From Paenibacillus radicis (ex Gao et al. 2016) (GTDB lineage: Bacteria > Bacillota > Bacilli > Paenibacillales > Paenibacillaceae): 64,000 bases of DNA. Of this stretch, positions 42,478 to 50,847 are shown piece by piece. Location: assembly GCF_014641555.1 (NCBI RefSeq), contig NZ_BMHY01000013.1:44652-108651 (forward strand), given 5' to 3'. The notes below the pieces were generated by a model that did not search any database, was not told the DNA's origin, and saw nothing but the letters and a program-made list of their open reading frames with translations. The translations under genes were made by a program, and so were the position numbers. The first letter of the stretch is position 1; each line of letters begins with the position of its first letter.

Positions 42478-42876
42478 CAACGAACCAGCTTCGCTAATTA
42501 GCGAAGGTAAGTTCGCTCGGAGATGGCTGGTTGTGGTTTGTGAATGGAATAGCGAACCTAGTTTCGCAATTGGTGAACCTAGCTTCGCGAAAAGCGAAAT
42601 TTGGTTCGCTGTAGGCCAAGGTTGCCGGGAATGAGGCGGAATAGCGAAAGCAGTTTCGCTGTACAGCGAAACTGCTTCGTTAATCTAATGTTACCCAAGT
42701 GCAGTGAATCAGTTTCGTTAGCTAATGGTTACTAAGGTTAGCGAATCAGTTTCGTTAGCTAATGGTTACTAAGGTTAGGCCAATGAGTTTCGTTAGCTAA
42801 TGGTTACTAAGGTTAGCGCGAACGAGCTCCATTAGCCGGTGTTTACTGCGGTTACAACGAACCAGCTTCGCTAATT
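42478..42876. repeat. Palindrome- and tandem-repeat-rich convergent intergenic region
   Basis: No gene lies between 42423 and 42921. Inside are six AGCGAA and five TTCGCT hexamers, a perfect 18-bp palindrome (42489–42506), a perfect 28-bp palindrome (42649–42676), three 37-bp tandem units (42706–42742, 42743–42779, 42781–42817) with degraded copies on both sides, and a 22-bp exact direct repeat at both ends (42478–42499 and 42855–42876). It sits between the 3' ends of two convergent genes. Confidence 0.85.
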
Positions 42877-42921
42877 TGCGCGAGGGTAATCGGCAGTACT
42901 GCCCGCTCGATCAACTCCTCT

Positions 42922-44349
42922 TTAAATCCCATCCTCGACGATTTGCTCGGATGGCTTTGGCGTCGGCGTCGCGGACGGCGCGCTGCTGCCGGGACCGACG
43001 TGCACGATCGTCGGCTGGGCGCGGTACGTGTCGCGGGTGATGCGCTCGCGTGACACCGTTTTGCCGTCTTGAATGAGGCTGCGGTACGTTTCGACAACGG
43101 TGCCGCTGCGTCCTTGCTGGACGACGACCCGTTGGCCTGCCTTCAGCGATTTATCCGTAATTTGCTGCACAGTAGCAGGCAGCTCCTTCACAGTAACGGA
43201 TTCGATATCGTAGCGAATATCCTCCGGCAGCGTCCCGAACAGCTTCACTGTCAGCTTCTGCCCTTCGACACTGGTGCGGATAATGAGATGCTTGCCCGTC
43301 GAGTTTTTAAAGCGGAAATCGATAGCGCCGGTGGCGAACGTAGCATCTTGGCCTTTGGGCAAGTAAGCGACCGGCAGCGAGTGGTTGCGGCGCTCTACGA
43401 TTTCGATGCCGGTGCGGATAATCGTATTGTACAAGGTGCTGGACACTTGGCAAATGCCTCCGCCAACGCCGGGAACCAGCTTGCCGTTTTGAATGACCGG
43501 TGCTTCTTTGAACCCGTATTTTTCTTCCGCCAGCTTTATGACTTTTCCGTATGAGAAAATTTCCCCTGGAGCAAGATGCCAGTCATTCAAAGCATTTGCC
43601 GCCGCGGTTACATTGTAGGCGCGGCCTGCAGCGCTTGTTCGGAAATCGGTCGTATACTCGAAAATTTTCCGCTCAATGCCCTCGTCCTTCAGTTGCTCCA
43701 GCGTCACCTTTGGATGCAATATCCCGACAGGCAGCTTCGCATGAATCGAAGCTTCTGGCGCCTTGCCGAGCTCCTCCGAAGGTACGATTACCCATGGGCT
43801 GACCTCCTCGACCAATGCAGCAACGTCGATCCGGAAGGCATCGACATGCGGCTTATAGGTGACCTCATCTTTGTCGGTGATCGTTCGGGTCGCATCCTTA
43901 GACTCGCTCTTGTCGATCCAGCCCCATTGCTTGTTGACCAAATCCTCGAATACAGCGCGGTCAAACGTTTGCGCAAGCTCGTATTGCTTCGGGAAGTGGT
44001 AGCGGTACTTGGCTCGTTCCCAGACTGTACCTTTCCGCAACTGATCCAAATCATTCCGAACGTCAATCCATTCGGCACTATAACCAATTTGCGTCACCGT
44101 CCACTGCTTGCTGTCTGCTGTTTCTCCGTTGGCTTCTACCTTCACCGTCCGCTGCTCCAGCGTTTTCTCGTATTGATCCAGCAGCTCCAGCGCTTCGTTA
44201 ATCTTCATGCCGCCTATGGAGATGCCGCCTGCCGTTACCTCGTCCGGCACAGTGTCCTGCTGGGCATAATACCAGATTCCTCCCCAAGCAACCGAGGCGA
44301 TGAGCAGCAGCGAAATAATAACGATTAGACCCATATGAACTTTCTTCAT
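42922..44349 (-). CDS. VanW-family protein with PG-binding-4 and G5 domains
   Basis: Secreted or membrane-anchored envelope protein. One N-terminal transmembrane helix (about residues 5–28), a peptidoglycan-binding type-4 region (residues ~60–200), VanW domain with GVGGGICQVSSTLYNTIIRTG and RNHSLPVAYLPKGQDATFA, then a G5 domain (ESVTVKELPATVQ … GTVVETYRSL) and a Pro/Thr-rich tail. 475 residues from ATG 44349; the frame runs 50 codons further upstream without family homology. Likely wall-associated; no proven enzymatic activity for VanW. Confidence 0.88.
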   Translation of the reverse strand: MKKVHMGLIVIISLLLIASVAWGGIWYYAQQDTVPDEVTAGGISIGGMKINEALELLDQYEKTLEQRTVKVEANGETADSKQWTVTQIGYSAEWIDVRNDLDQLRKGTVWERAKYRYHFPKQYELAQTFDRAVFEDLVNKQWGWIDKSESKDATRTITDKDEVTYKPHVDAFRIDVAALVEEVSPWVIVPSEELGKAPEASIHAKLPVGILHPKVTLEQLKDEGIERKIFEYTTDFRTSAAGRAYNVTAAANALNDWHLAPGEIFSYGKVIKLAEEKYGFKEAPVIQNGKLVPGVGGGICQVSSTLYNTIIRTGIEIVERRNHSLPVAYLPKGQDATFATGAIDFRFKNSTGKHLIIRTSVEGQKLTVKLFGTLPEDIRYDIESVTVKELPATVQQITDKSLKAGQRVVVQQGRSGTVVETYRSLIQDGKTVSRERITRDTYRAQPTIVHVGPGSSAPSATPTPKPSEQIVEDGI

Positions 44350-44662
44350 CCCTTGACCACCCTTCTTCCTGTCCCAAAATGACAATATTTCATATATATG
44401 CAGCGGCCGGCCCATTCTTGTCATTCTTGCAGCGGGCAATCCGCGGAATACCTTGTCGAAAATAGCTCTTTTTTCCCTTGCTGCAATCCAAAAACACATT
44501 ATGAGAATTGTGAAAATATGAGGGAAAAATCCCCATTGTGGAGGAATTCGACTATCCCTGTCGAATTAGTAACGCTGGCGAGTTGAGAGTTGTGTCGCAC
44601 AACCTCGTCCCTTACTCCGTAATCGACCGTTTTCTTTATATAAAAAACAGGATGTGACTTTT

Positions 44663-45349
44663 GTGATAGAGATGCAAGACATATGGAAGACCTACACTGA
44701 CGGCACACATGCTCTTAAAGGTGTGTCCGTACGCATAGATCGTAATGAATTCGTTTACCTGGTCGGACCGTCAGGCGCCGGCAAATCGACATTTATGAAG
44801 CTTATTTACCGGGAGGAAGTGCCGACCAAAGGGCAAATTTCCGTCAACGGATTCAATATCGGGAAGCTGAAGCCTCGTAAAATCCCATACGTCCGCCGCA
44901 ATATCGGCGTCATTTTCCAAGATTTCAGACTTCTCCCCAAGCTTACGGTTTATGAAAATGTCGCCTTCGCGATGGAAGTTATTGAAGCGCCCCGCCGCAT
45001 CATTAAGAAGCGGACGATGGAGGTGCTGGATCTCGTCGGCTTGAAGCATAAGCATGCCAGTCTCCCGGCTCAGCTGTCCGGCGGCGAGCAGCAGCGGGTG
45101 GCGATCGCCCGAGCGATTGTGAACAATCCGTCCGTTATCGTAGCGGATGAGCCAACCGGCAACCTTGACCCCGAGACGTCCTGGGGCATTATGAACCTGC
45201 TGGAAGAGATCAATTTCCGCGGTGCGACGATCCTGATGGCTACGCACAACAAAGAAATCGTCAATACAATGCGCAAACGCGTCATCGCTATCGAGGACGG
45301 CAATATCGCGCGTGATGAGGCAAGAGGGGAGTACGGCTATGAGATTTAG
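44663..45349 (+). CDS. ftsE: FtsE, division/elongation ABC ATPase
   Basis: ATPase partner of FtsX that controls a peptidoglycan hydrolase at the cell wall. Walker A GPSGAGKST near residue 36, signature LSGGEQQRVAIARAI, Walker B VIVADEPTGNLD, H-loop ATHNKEI. 228 residues from GTG 44663 (MIEMQDIWKTY); GTG 44654 is also in frame. It overlaps ftsX by 11 bp. The 313 bp upstream (44350–44662), shared with the divergent vanW gene, show no clear promoter or gene. Confidence 0.95.
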   Translation: MIEMQDIWKTYTDGTHALKGVSVRIDRNEFVYLVGPSGAGKSTFMKLIYREEVPTKGQISVNGFNIGKLKPRKIPYVRRNIGVIFQDFRLLPKLTVYENVAFAMEVIEAPRRIIKKRTMEVLDLVGLKHKHASLPAQLSGGEQQRVAIARAIVNNPSVIVADEPTGNLDPETSWGIMNLLEEINFRGATILMATHNKEIVNTMRKRVIAIEDGNIARDEARGEYGYEI

Positions 45350-46256
45350 CACCCTGATTCGCCATATTCGCGAAGGCTTGAAAAGCATACTCCGCAATGG
45401 GTGGATGACATTTGCCTCCATGAGCTCCATGTTTATCTCCCTGTTCCTGCTCGGCGTGTTTCTCATCGTCGCTCTCAATATCAACAGCTTGGCGGCGGAC
45501 TTCGAGAGCCAGGTTCAGATTCGCGTTTATTTGCAGACGGATATCGACCAGGAGAAGAAGAACGAGCTGCAGAACAAGATCGGCCGCATGACAGAAGTCA
45601 GCAAGGTAACTTTTGTCTCCAAGGAAGAGGGGCTGGAGCTGTTGCGCGACAACTTGGGCGAAGATGGCGATGATCTGCTTGACGGCTACGACAAGGAAAG
45701 CAATCCGTTGCCCGATTCATTCACCGTAGAAGTATTCGATCCGCAAACGATCGAAGCGGCTGCCGCGCAAATTAATGAAATCAACAAGTCGGATGACATG
45801 AAGCCGATTACCAAAGTGAAATATGGACAAGGCACCATTGAGACGCTGTTCAAAATAACGAATGCGGTCCGCAATATCGGCCTCATTATCGTAATCGGCT
45901 TGGGTCTCACGGCGATGTTCCTAATTTCCAATATGATCAAAATGACCATTATCGCCCGCAGGCGTGAAATTGGCATTATGAAGCTGGTAGGCGCGACCAA
46001 TGCATTTATTCGCTGGCCGTTCTTCATTGAAGGCGCGATCATTGGCATCGTCTCGTCGGTTATTACGACGGCGGTTGTGCTGTTCTCCTACTCGGAGCTC
46101 GTGCGGCTGACAAAAGTAGATTTGGGATTAATGCTGCTGAAGCTGGTGCCGGTTGAGGACTGCGGGATGCAGGTAGGTGTGCTGCTGATTGGTCTGGGTA
46201 CGCTGCTTGGTATTTGGGGAAGTACAATTTCGGTTCGAAAATATTTGAAAGTGTAG
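45339..46256 (+). CDS. ftsX: FtsX, transmembrane partner of FtsE
   Basis: Four-helix permease-like protein: first helix at about residues 21–45, a large extracellular domain (to ~170), then three helices near 175–300. 305 residues from ATG 45339, with GAGGGGA at 45324–45330; the frame extends nine codons further upstream. Its extracellular loop would activate a wall hydrolase, plausibly the M23 protein encoded next. Confidence 0.95.
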   Translation: MRFSTLIRHIREGLKSILRNGWMTFASMSSMFISLFLLGVFLIVALNINSLAADFESQVQIRVYLQTDIDQEKKNELQNKIGRMTEVSKVTFVSKEEGLELLRDNLGEDGDDLLDGYDKESNPLPDSFTVEVFDPQTIEAAAAQINEINKSDDMKPITKVKYGQGTIETLFKITNAVRNIGLIIVIGLGLTAMFLISNMIKMTIIARRREIGIMKLVGATNAFIRWPFFIEGAIIGIVSSVITTAVVLFSYSELVRLTKVDLGLMLLKLVPVEDCGMQVGVLLIGLGTLLGIWGSTISVRKYLKV

Positions 46257-46268
46257 GTGACCGCTAGG

Positions 46269-47441
46269 GTGAAAGGGAAAAAACTGCTTATTGTCATAAC
46301 GATGCTGACGGTTTTTATGTTGCAGCCTGTAGGCGGTCATGCCGCTTCCTCCATTGATAAAATCAATAAAGATCTTGCTGCCGCGAAAAAACAGATCGAC
46401 CAAGCGGAGAAAAGCGCCGCTGCTGCGGAGCAGCAGAAGGCTTCGATTAACGGACAGAAAGCCGATGCTGAAAAATCGATTGAGACGATTATGAAAGAGC
46501 TCGACGCTGTGACAGTCAATCTGGTCCGCGTACAGACGCAGGTGGATGATAAGGAAGCGGAGCTTCAGCAAGCCGGCGAGGATTTAGTGGAAGCGGAGCA
46601 GCGTGTCGAATCCCGTGATCAGCTGCTGCAGCAGCGTCTTCGATTGATGTATGAGAATGGGTTCGTTTCTTACCTTGACGTTTTGCTTAGCTCCACGAGC
46701 TTTATGGATTTTCTAGACCGTTTTGATTCCTTGCAGTCGATTTTAAGCCAGGACCGCAACATTCTGGAGCAGCATAAAAAAGACAAGGCTCTCGTTATTG
46801 AAAAGCAAGATAAAGTTGCAAAAGCGCTGGATGAAGTCAAAGTCTCCTACGCCAAGCTTCAGACATACAAGTCGGAGCTGAAGAAGAAGGAAGAGCAGAA
46901 GGAAGTTTTGATCGCTAACTATAACAAGAAGATCGAGGAACTGGATGAAATCAGCGAGGAGCAGGAAGCACTGCTGATTGCACTGGCGAAGAAGGTTTCC
47001 GATTTGGAAAAAGAAAAGAAAAAAATTAAAACGCCTTACAGCGGCGGCAAACTTGCCATGCCAATCCGGGATAACTACCGGGTAAGCTCGAACTTCGGCT
47101 ATCGGATTCATCCGGTAACAGGCAAGAAAAAGCTGCATGCCGGTATGGATTTTGCAGTACCGCAAGGAACATCCATCTATGCGGCTGAGGGCGGCGTTGT
47201 CATTGTTTCGCAAGTATGGAGCGGCTACGGCAACTGCATCATTATCGATCATGGCAACGGTCTATGGACGCTTTACGGCCATATAAAGAATAACGGCTTG
47301 CTGGTAAGCAAGGGAGATACGGTCAAACGCGGCCAGAAAATCGCGGAAAGCGGCAATACCGGTATATCAACAGGGCCGCATCTCCACTTTGAAGTGCGCA
47401 AAGATCAAGTTCCGGTCAATCCGAGCGGATACTTGAAATAA
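46269..47441 (+). CDS. Secreted EnvC-like M23 peptidoglycan hydrolase with coiled coil
   Basis: Signal peptide (KGKKLLIVITMLTVFMLQPVGGHA) ending near residue 24, long coiled coil (about 25–245) of the type that docks to FtsX, then an M23 LytM domain with zinc ligands in HAGMDFA and HLHFEV. All expected ligands (H…D, HxH) are visible, so it should be active. 390 residues. GTG 46269 follows AGGTGA; GTG 46257 is an upstream alternative. Location after ftsEX suggests FtsEX-controlled activity, as for B. subtilis CwlO or E. coli EnvC (inference). Confidence 0.92.
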   Translation: MKGKKLLIVITMLTVFMLQPVGGHAASSIDKINKDLAAAKKQIDQAEKSAAAAEQQKASINGQKADAEKSIETIMKELDAVTVNLVRVQTQVDDKEAELQQAGEDLVEAEQRVESRDQLLQQRLRLMYENGFVSYLDVLLSSTSFMDFLDRFDSLQSILSQDRNILEQHKKDKALVIEKQDKVAKALDEVKVSYAKLQTYKSELKKKEEQKEVLIANYNKKIEELDEISEEQEALLIALAKKVSDLEKEKKKIKTPYSGGKLAMPIRDNYRVSSNFGYRIHPVTGKKKLHAGMDFAVPQGTSIYAAEGGVVIVSQVWSGYGNCIIIDHGNGLWTLYGHIKNNGLLVSKGDTVKRGQKIAESGNTGISTGPHLHFEVRKDQVPVNPSGYLK

Positions 47442-47463
47442 GAAGAATTAGAAGAAACGACAG

Positions 47464-47490
47464 AGGCAGCCAAGCGGCTGCCTTATTTTT
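47464..47490 (+). terminator. Terminator after the M23 gene
   Basis: AGGCAGCC (47464–47471) pairs with GGCTGCCT (47476–47483), AAGC loop, then TATTTTT. Confidence 0.9.
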
Positions 47491-47630
47491 CAGCTATATA
47501 AAAAAGGAAAATGATCAATAAAGATGGACGGCTTGTCATATACTAGCGTGGTTAGCGAAATTTGACGCATGCATGGCTCGCTTGCGCGTTTGTGCGTACG
47601 GCGGCCATTCATGGCAAAGGTGGTGTCGAG

Positions 47631-49085
47631 GTGCAATTTAGAGGGCGTACCGTAGTCGCATTCGTCCTGTTGACGATGATTGCCACGATGGCAATTACAT
47701 TGACCTGGGCGGACCAGCGAATGCTGAAGGATGCGGGAAAACGGCCTGCCGTTTCGGCAGCCGCGGCTGAAGGCAAGGGCTTCTCCAAAGCGGAGTTGTC
47801 CAAAATGAATACGGTGCTCGATCTGATCGAGACGAAATATGTTCATGAAATGGATCGGAATAAGCTCGTGGACGGCGCGGTCCGGGGCATGATGACCTCG
47901 TTGAACGATCCTTATTCCGTGTATATGGAGAAGGATACTGCGCAGCATTTTTCGGAAACGATTGAAGGCTCGTTCACAGGTATCGGTGCGGAAGTGACGA
48001 TGGACAAGGGACGGATTACGATTGTGTCCCCGATTAAAGACTCCCCGGCGGAGCGCGCCGGACTGATGGCTAAAGATGTCGTCGTGTCGGTCAATGGCGA
48101 GAAGCTTGATGGCTTAAGTCTGAATGAGGCGGTTGGCAAAATTCGCGGGCCAAAGGGAACAAAAGCGAAGCTGAATATTGTGCGGAGCGGCTATGCCGAA
48201 CCGATCGAGCTTATTTTGGTTCGCGACGACATTGACGTCGAGACGGTGTATGCCAAGAAGCGCGATGACGGCATAGGCGTCATTGAAATTCGCCAGTTCT
48301 CATGGAATACGGCAGACCGCTTCAAGGAGGAACTTGCCCGTCTCGAAGAGAATGGAGGGCTGAAGGGCCTTGTCATCGATGTACGCAACAATCCGGGCGG
48401 AGTTTTGCCAGTTGTCGTGGAGGTAGCACAATCCTTTGTGCCGAAAGAGGAGACGATCGTCCAGGTCGAGGACCGGGATGGGAAGCGGGATGCATCGAAA
48501 TCGAAGGATGGTGTCGCGAAAAAATATCCGCTTGTCGTGCTTATCAACAAAGGCAGCGCGAGCGCATCCGAGATTTTGGCCGGAGCACTGAAAGAACGCG
48601 CAAACGCCGTGCTTATTGGAGAGACAACGTTTGGCAAAGGGACGGTTCAAGTGAGCTACAACAAGTCGCTTGGCGATGGCAGTCTGGTGAAGATGACGAT
48701 CGCGAAGTGGCTGACGCCTGACGGCAACTGGATTCACGAAAAGGGGATTAAGCCCGATATCGAAGTTCAGCCTCCGGCCTTATATAATGCGGTCAGACTT
48801 TCATTGGCTGAACCGCTTCACAAAGATATGCTTGGGGAGCAGGTACGAAGCGTACAGGTGATGCTGGGCGGCCTTGGGTATGATCTGGATCGCTATGACG
48901 GTTACTTTAGCGACGGGACGGCTCAAGCGGTGAAGAGCTTCCAGAGTGATGCCGGCCTTTCAGCGACCGGTGAGGTGGATGTGAAAACAGCGGAGGCGCT
49001 GGAGCAGGCTGTTGTGAAATGGCTGCGTGACGAAGGACATGATCTTCAAATGATCGAAGCAATCAAAGCGGCCGGCAGGAAATAA
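47631..49085 (+). CDS. ctpB: CtpB-like S41 C-terminal processing protease
   Basis: Secreted membrane-anchored serine protease; in B. subtilis CtpB cuts SpoIVFA to trigger sigma-K. N-terminal anchor helix (residues 7–26), PDZ domain (residues ~95–170), S41 catalytic Ser in NKGSASASEILAGAL and Lys in GETTFGKGTVQ, and a C-terminal peptidoglycan-binding domain (VQVMLGGLGYDLDRYDGYF). 484 residues from GTG 47631, which has AAAGGTGG; the open frame extends upstream to a TTG. Same position after ftsEX as in B. subtilis. Confidence 0.9.
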   Translation: MQFRGRTVVAFVLLTMIATMAITLTWADQRMLKDAGKRPAVSAAAAEGKGFSKAELSKMNTVLDLIETKYVHEMDRNKLVDGAVRGMMTSLNDPYSVYMEKDTAQHFSETIEGSFTGIGAEVTMDKGRITIVSPIKDSPAERAGLMAKDVVVSVNGEKLDGLSLNEAVGKIRGPKGTKAKLNIVRSGYAEPIELILVRDDIDVETVYAKKRDDGIGVIEIRQFSWNTADRFKEELARLEENGGLKGLVIDVRNNPGGVLPVVVEVAQSFVPKEETIVQVEDRDGKRDASKSKDGVAKKYPLVVLINKGSASASEILAGALKERANAVLIGETTFGKGTVQVSYNKSLGDGSLVKMTIAKWLTPDGNWIHEKGIKPDIEVQPPALYNAVRLSLAEPLHKDMLGEQVRSVQVMLGGLGYDLDRYDGYFSDGTAQAVKSFQSDAGLSATGEVDVKTAEALEQAVVKWLRDEGHDLQMIEAIKAAGRK

Positions 49086-49107
49086 CTTGGCCGCGTCGAA
49101 TAAATAA

Positions 49108-49147
49108 GAGGTTGGCTCTGGTTAGTCGGAGTCAGCCTTTTATTTTT
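49108..49147 (+). terminator. Terminator after ctpB
   Basis: GGTTGGCTC (49110–49118) pairs with GAGTCAGCC (49129–49137) with two G·T pairs; TTTTATTTTT tail. Confidence 0.75.
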
Positions 49148-49202
49148 GCCGCAAAGGTTTTGTTTGCGTACATAGGTTATAGGAGAGGAGACGGTCGCAA
49201 CT

Positions 49203-50504
49203 GTGGATACAGCTTTAACCCTATTAAAGCAACTGGAATCGGCAGCGGTGCACTTGCTTGCACAGCCTTTTTATTATATAGCGGTTTTATTCATTGCCCT
49301 GCAGTATACGAGGCAAATCCGATTGGAACGGCAAATGTTTGCCGTTCGTCTTCACTACTGGCCAAGACTGCTCGGCCGGGCTATGCTGGCTGGATTGCTG
49401 GCTGGCTTATGCTTCTCGGTAATCGGTGCGTTTATAGGAGCCGCCATTACCCAGGAGACTGTACTGTGGTTATGGGGCGCTGCAGCAGTGCTGATGCTGT
49501 TCCGCATCCGTTATTTATGTTTCGCCTATGGAGCGGGCATTCTGGCTCTGCTTCAATGGCTGACCGGATTTTTCCCGCTGGCCGATCAAGGCGGGACGAT
49601 TGCCCGCATGGCGGCATCTTTGGAGCAAATCGATATGCCGGGCTTGCTCATGCTCGTTGCTCTTCTGCATTTGGCGGAAGCGCTGCTTGTAGCCCGGCAA
49701 GGGGACAAGCTTGCGACGCCTCTGTTCTTAGAGGGCAAGCGCGGCAAGCTGGTTGGCGGCTATATGCTGCAAGGCTTCTGGCCAGTGCCGCTGCTGCTGC
49801 TCGTTCCGGCAGCCGGAGGCGAACAGACGGCGCTGCCGTGGACGCCGCTGCTTGGCGCTGACTGGTCGCAGGGCTGGACGGTCATTGCGCTGCCAATGGT
49901 AATTGGCTTCAGCGAATTGACCCGATCTATGCTCCCGAAGGAGAAGGCGAAGCATGCGGCCAAAGGGCTGACGCTATTCAGCGTCGGCTTGATGGGAGCC
50001 GCTTTGCTCGCTTGGTGGCAGCCCGTGCTGCTTCCGCTTGCCGCACTGGTATCCCTGTTGCTGCATGAAGTGATTATATGGCGCAGCCGATCGGTAGAAG
50101 CGGCTAGAAGCCCATTGTTCGTGAATGACCGCCGCGGTCTGCGTATCTTGGGCATCGTGCCGGAGACGCCGGCAGAGGCTATGGGACTTCAATCTGGCGA
50201 GATTTTAGCTAAGGTAAATGGCACCCGCGTCTATAACAAAGAAGATTTGCATGCAGCGCTGCAAAGCAATTCGGCGCTCAGCAAGCTGGAAGTTCTGAAT
50301 CATGCGGGCGAAGTGAAATTCGTGCAGCGGGCGCGTTACGCCGGCGACCATCATCAGCTTGGCGTCATATTGGCGCCTGATGAGAACGCGAATTATTATG
50401 CCGCAGCAGGACCCAGCTCTTTGCTGGAGCTGCTTCGCAGCTCCAGAACATCCAATCGCCGCACAACGCGGGAGAAAACGTCCAGCGAGGAAACATCGCT
50501 CTAA
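49203..50504 (+). CDS. minJ: MinJ-like polytopic PDZ protein (division-site topology)
   Basis: Seven or so transmembrane segments over residues 20–300 followed by a cytoplasmic PDZ domain (RGLRILGIVPETPAEAMGLQSGEILAKVNG in parts, ~315–345). In B. subtilis the gene at this place (after ctpB, near ftsEX) is minJ, which links MinCD to DivIVA at the septum and poles. 433 residues versus 397. The name rests on architecture and order rather than a diagnostic motif. GTG start with GGAGAGGAGAC upstream. Ends at a terminator. Confidence 0.75.
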   Translation: MDTALTLLKQLESAAVHLLAQPFYYIAVLFIALQYTRQIRLERQMFAVRLHYWPRLLGRAMLAGLLAGLCFSVIGAFIGAAITQETVLWLWGAAAVLMLFRIRYLCFAYGAGILALLQWLTGFFPLADQGGTIARMAASLEQIDMPGLLMLVALLHLAEALLVARQGDKLATPLFLEGKRGKLVGGYMLQGFWPVPLLLLVPAAGGEQTALPWTPLLGADWSQGWTVIALPMVIGFSELTRSMLPKEKAKHAAKGLTLFSVGLMGAALLAWWQPVLLPLAALVSLLLHEVIIWRSRSVEAARSPLFVNDRRGLRILGIVPETPAEAMGLQSGEILAKVNGTRVYNKEDLHAALQSNSALSKLEVLNHAGEVKFVQRARYAGDHHQLGVILAPDENANYYAAAGPSSLLELLRSSRTSNRRTTREKTSSEETSL

Positions 50505-50535
50505 TGACACTAAATCGCCGCTGTGGGCTCTACTG

Positions 50536-50585
50536 GAAGGCTCCTTCCTAAACTGCAAAGTTTAGGAGGAGTCTTCTCTTGTTTT
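50536..50585 (+). terminator. Terminator after minJ
   Basis: Long two-part stem: GAAGGCTCC…CCTAAACT pairs with AGTTTAGG…GGAGTCTTC across a GCAA loop (50536–50575), then TCTTGTTTTC. Confidence 0.88.
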
Positions 50586-50589
50586 CCCA

Positions 50590-50638
50590 TTGCAACACGC
50601 CCTTATTGAAGCTATAATAGACAGGAGAACATACATTC
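50590..50638 (+). promoter_or_regulatory. uvrB promoter with possible LexA-like box
   Basis: TTGCAA (50590–50595), 17 bp, TATAAT (50613–50618). Just downstream is GAACATACATTC (50627–50638), a near match to the Bacillus LexA core GAAC-N4-GTTC (one mismatch). A second TATAAT at 50713–50718 has no clear -35. The leader to the uvrB start is about 220 nt and holds no gene I can support. Confidence 0.45.
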
Positions 50639-50847
50639 TTATATTGATTTTGGGGAAATGGAATCGGGATGTAAAAGACGATTCTTTTCTGCTTGTTTTG
50701 AGAAAATTTGACTATAATGATAGATAAGTGCGGAGGCTGATGCTCAGATGCAAAGCTATCTGTGTTTATCCTGATATTTATAGCGGTTATAAGCATATAT
50801 GCAAGAAATGGTTATTCAAAGAGCCGGGAACGGGGTGGAGGAAGCAA

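Noticed and set aside
42478..42876. CRISPR array
   Set aside because: Repeats are tandem and contiguous, without unique spacers of constant length, and no cas genes are present.
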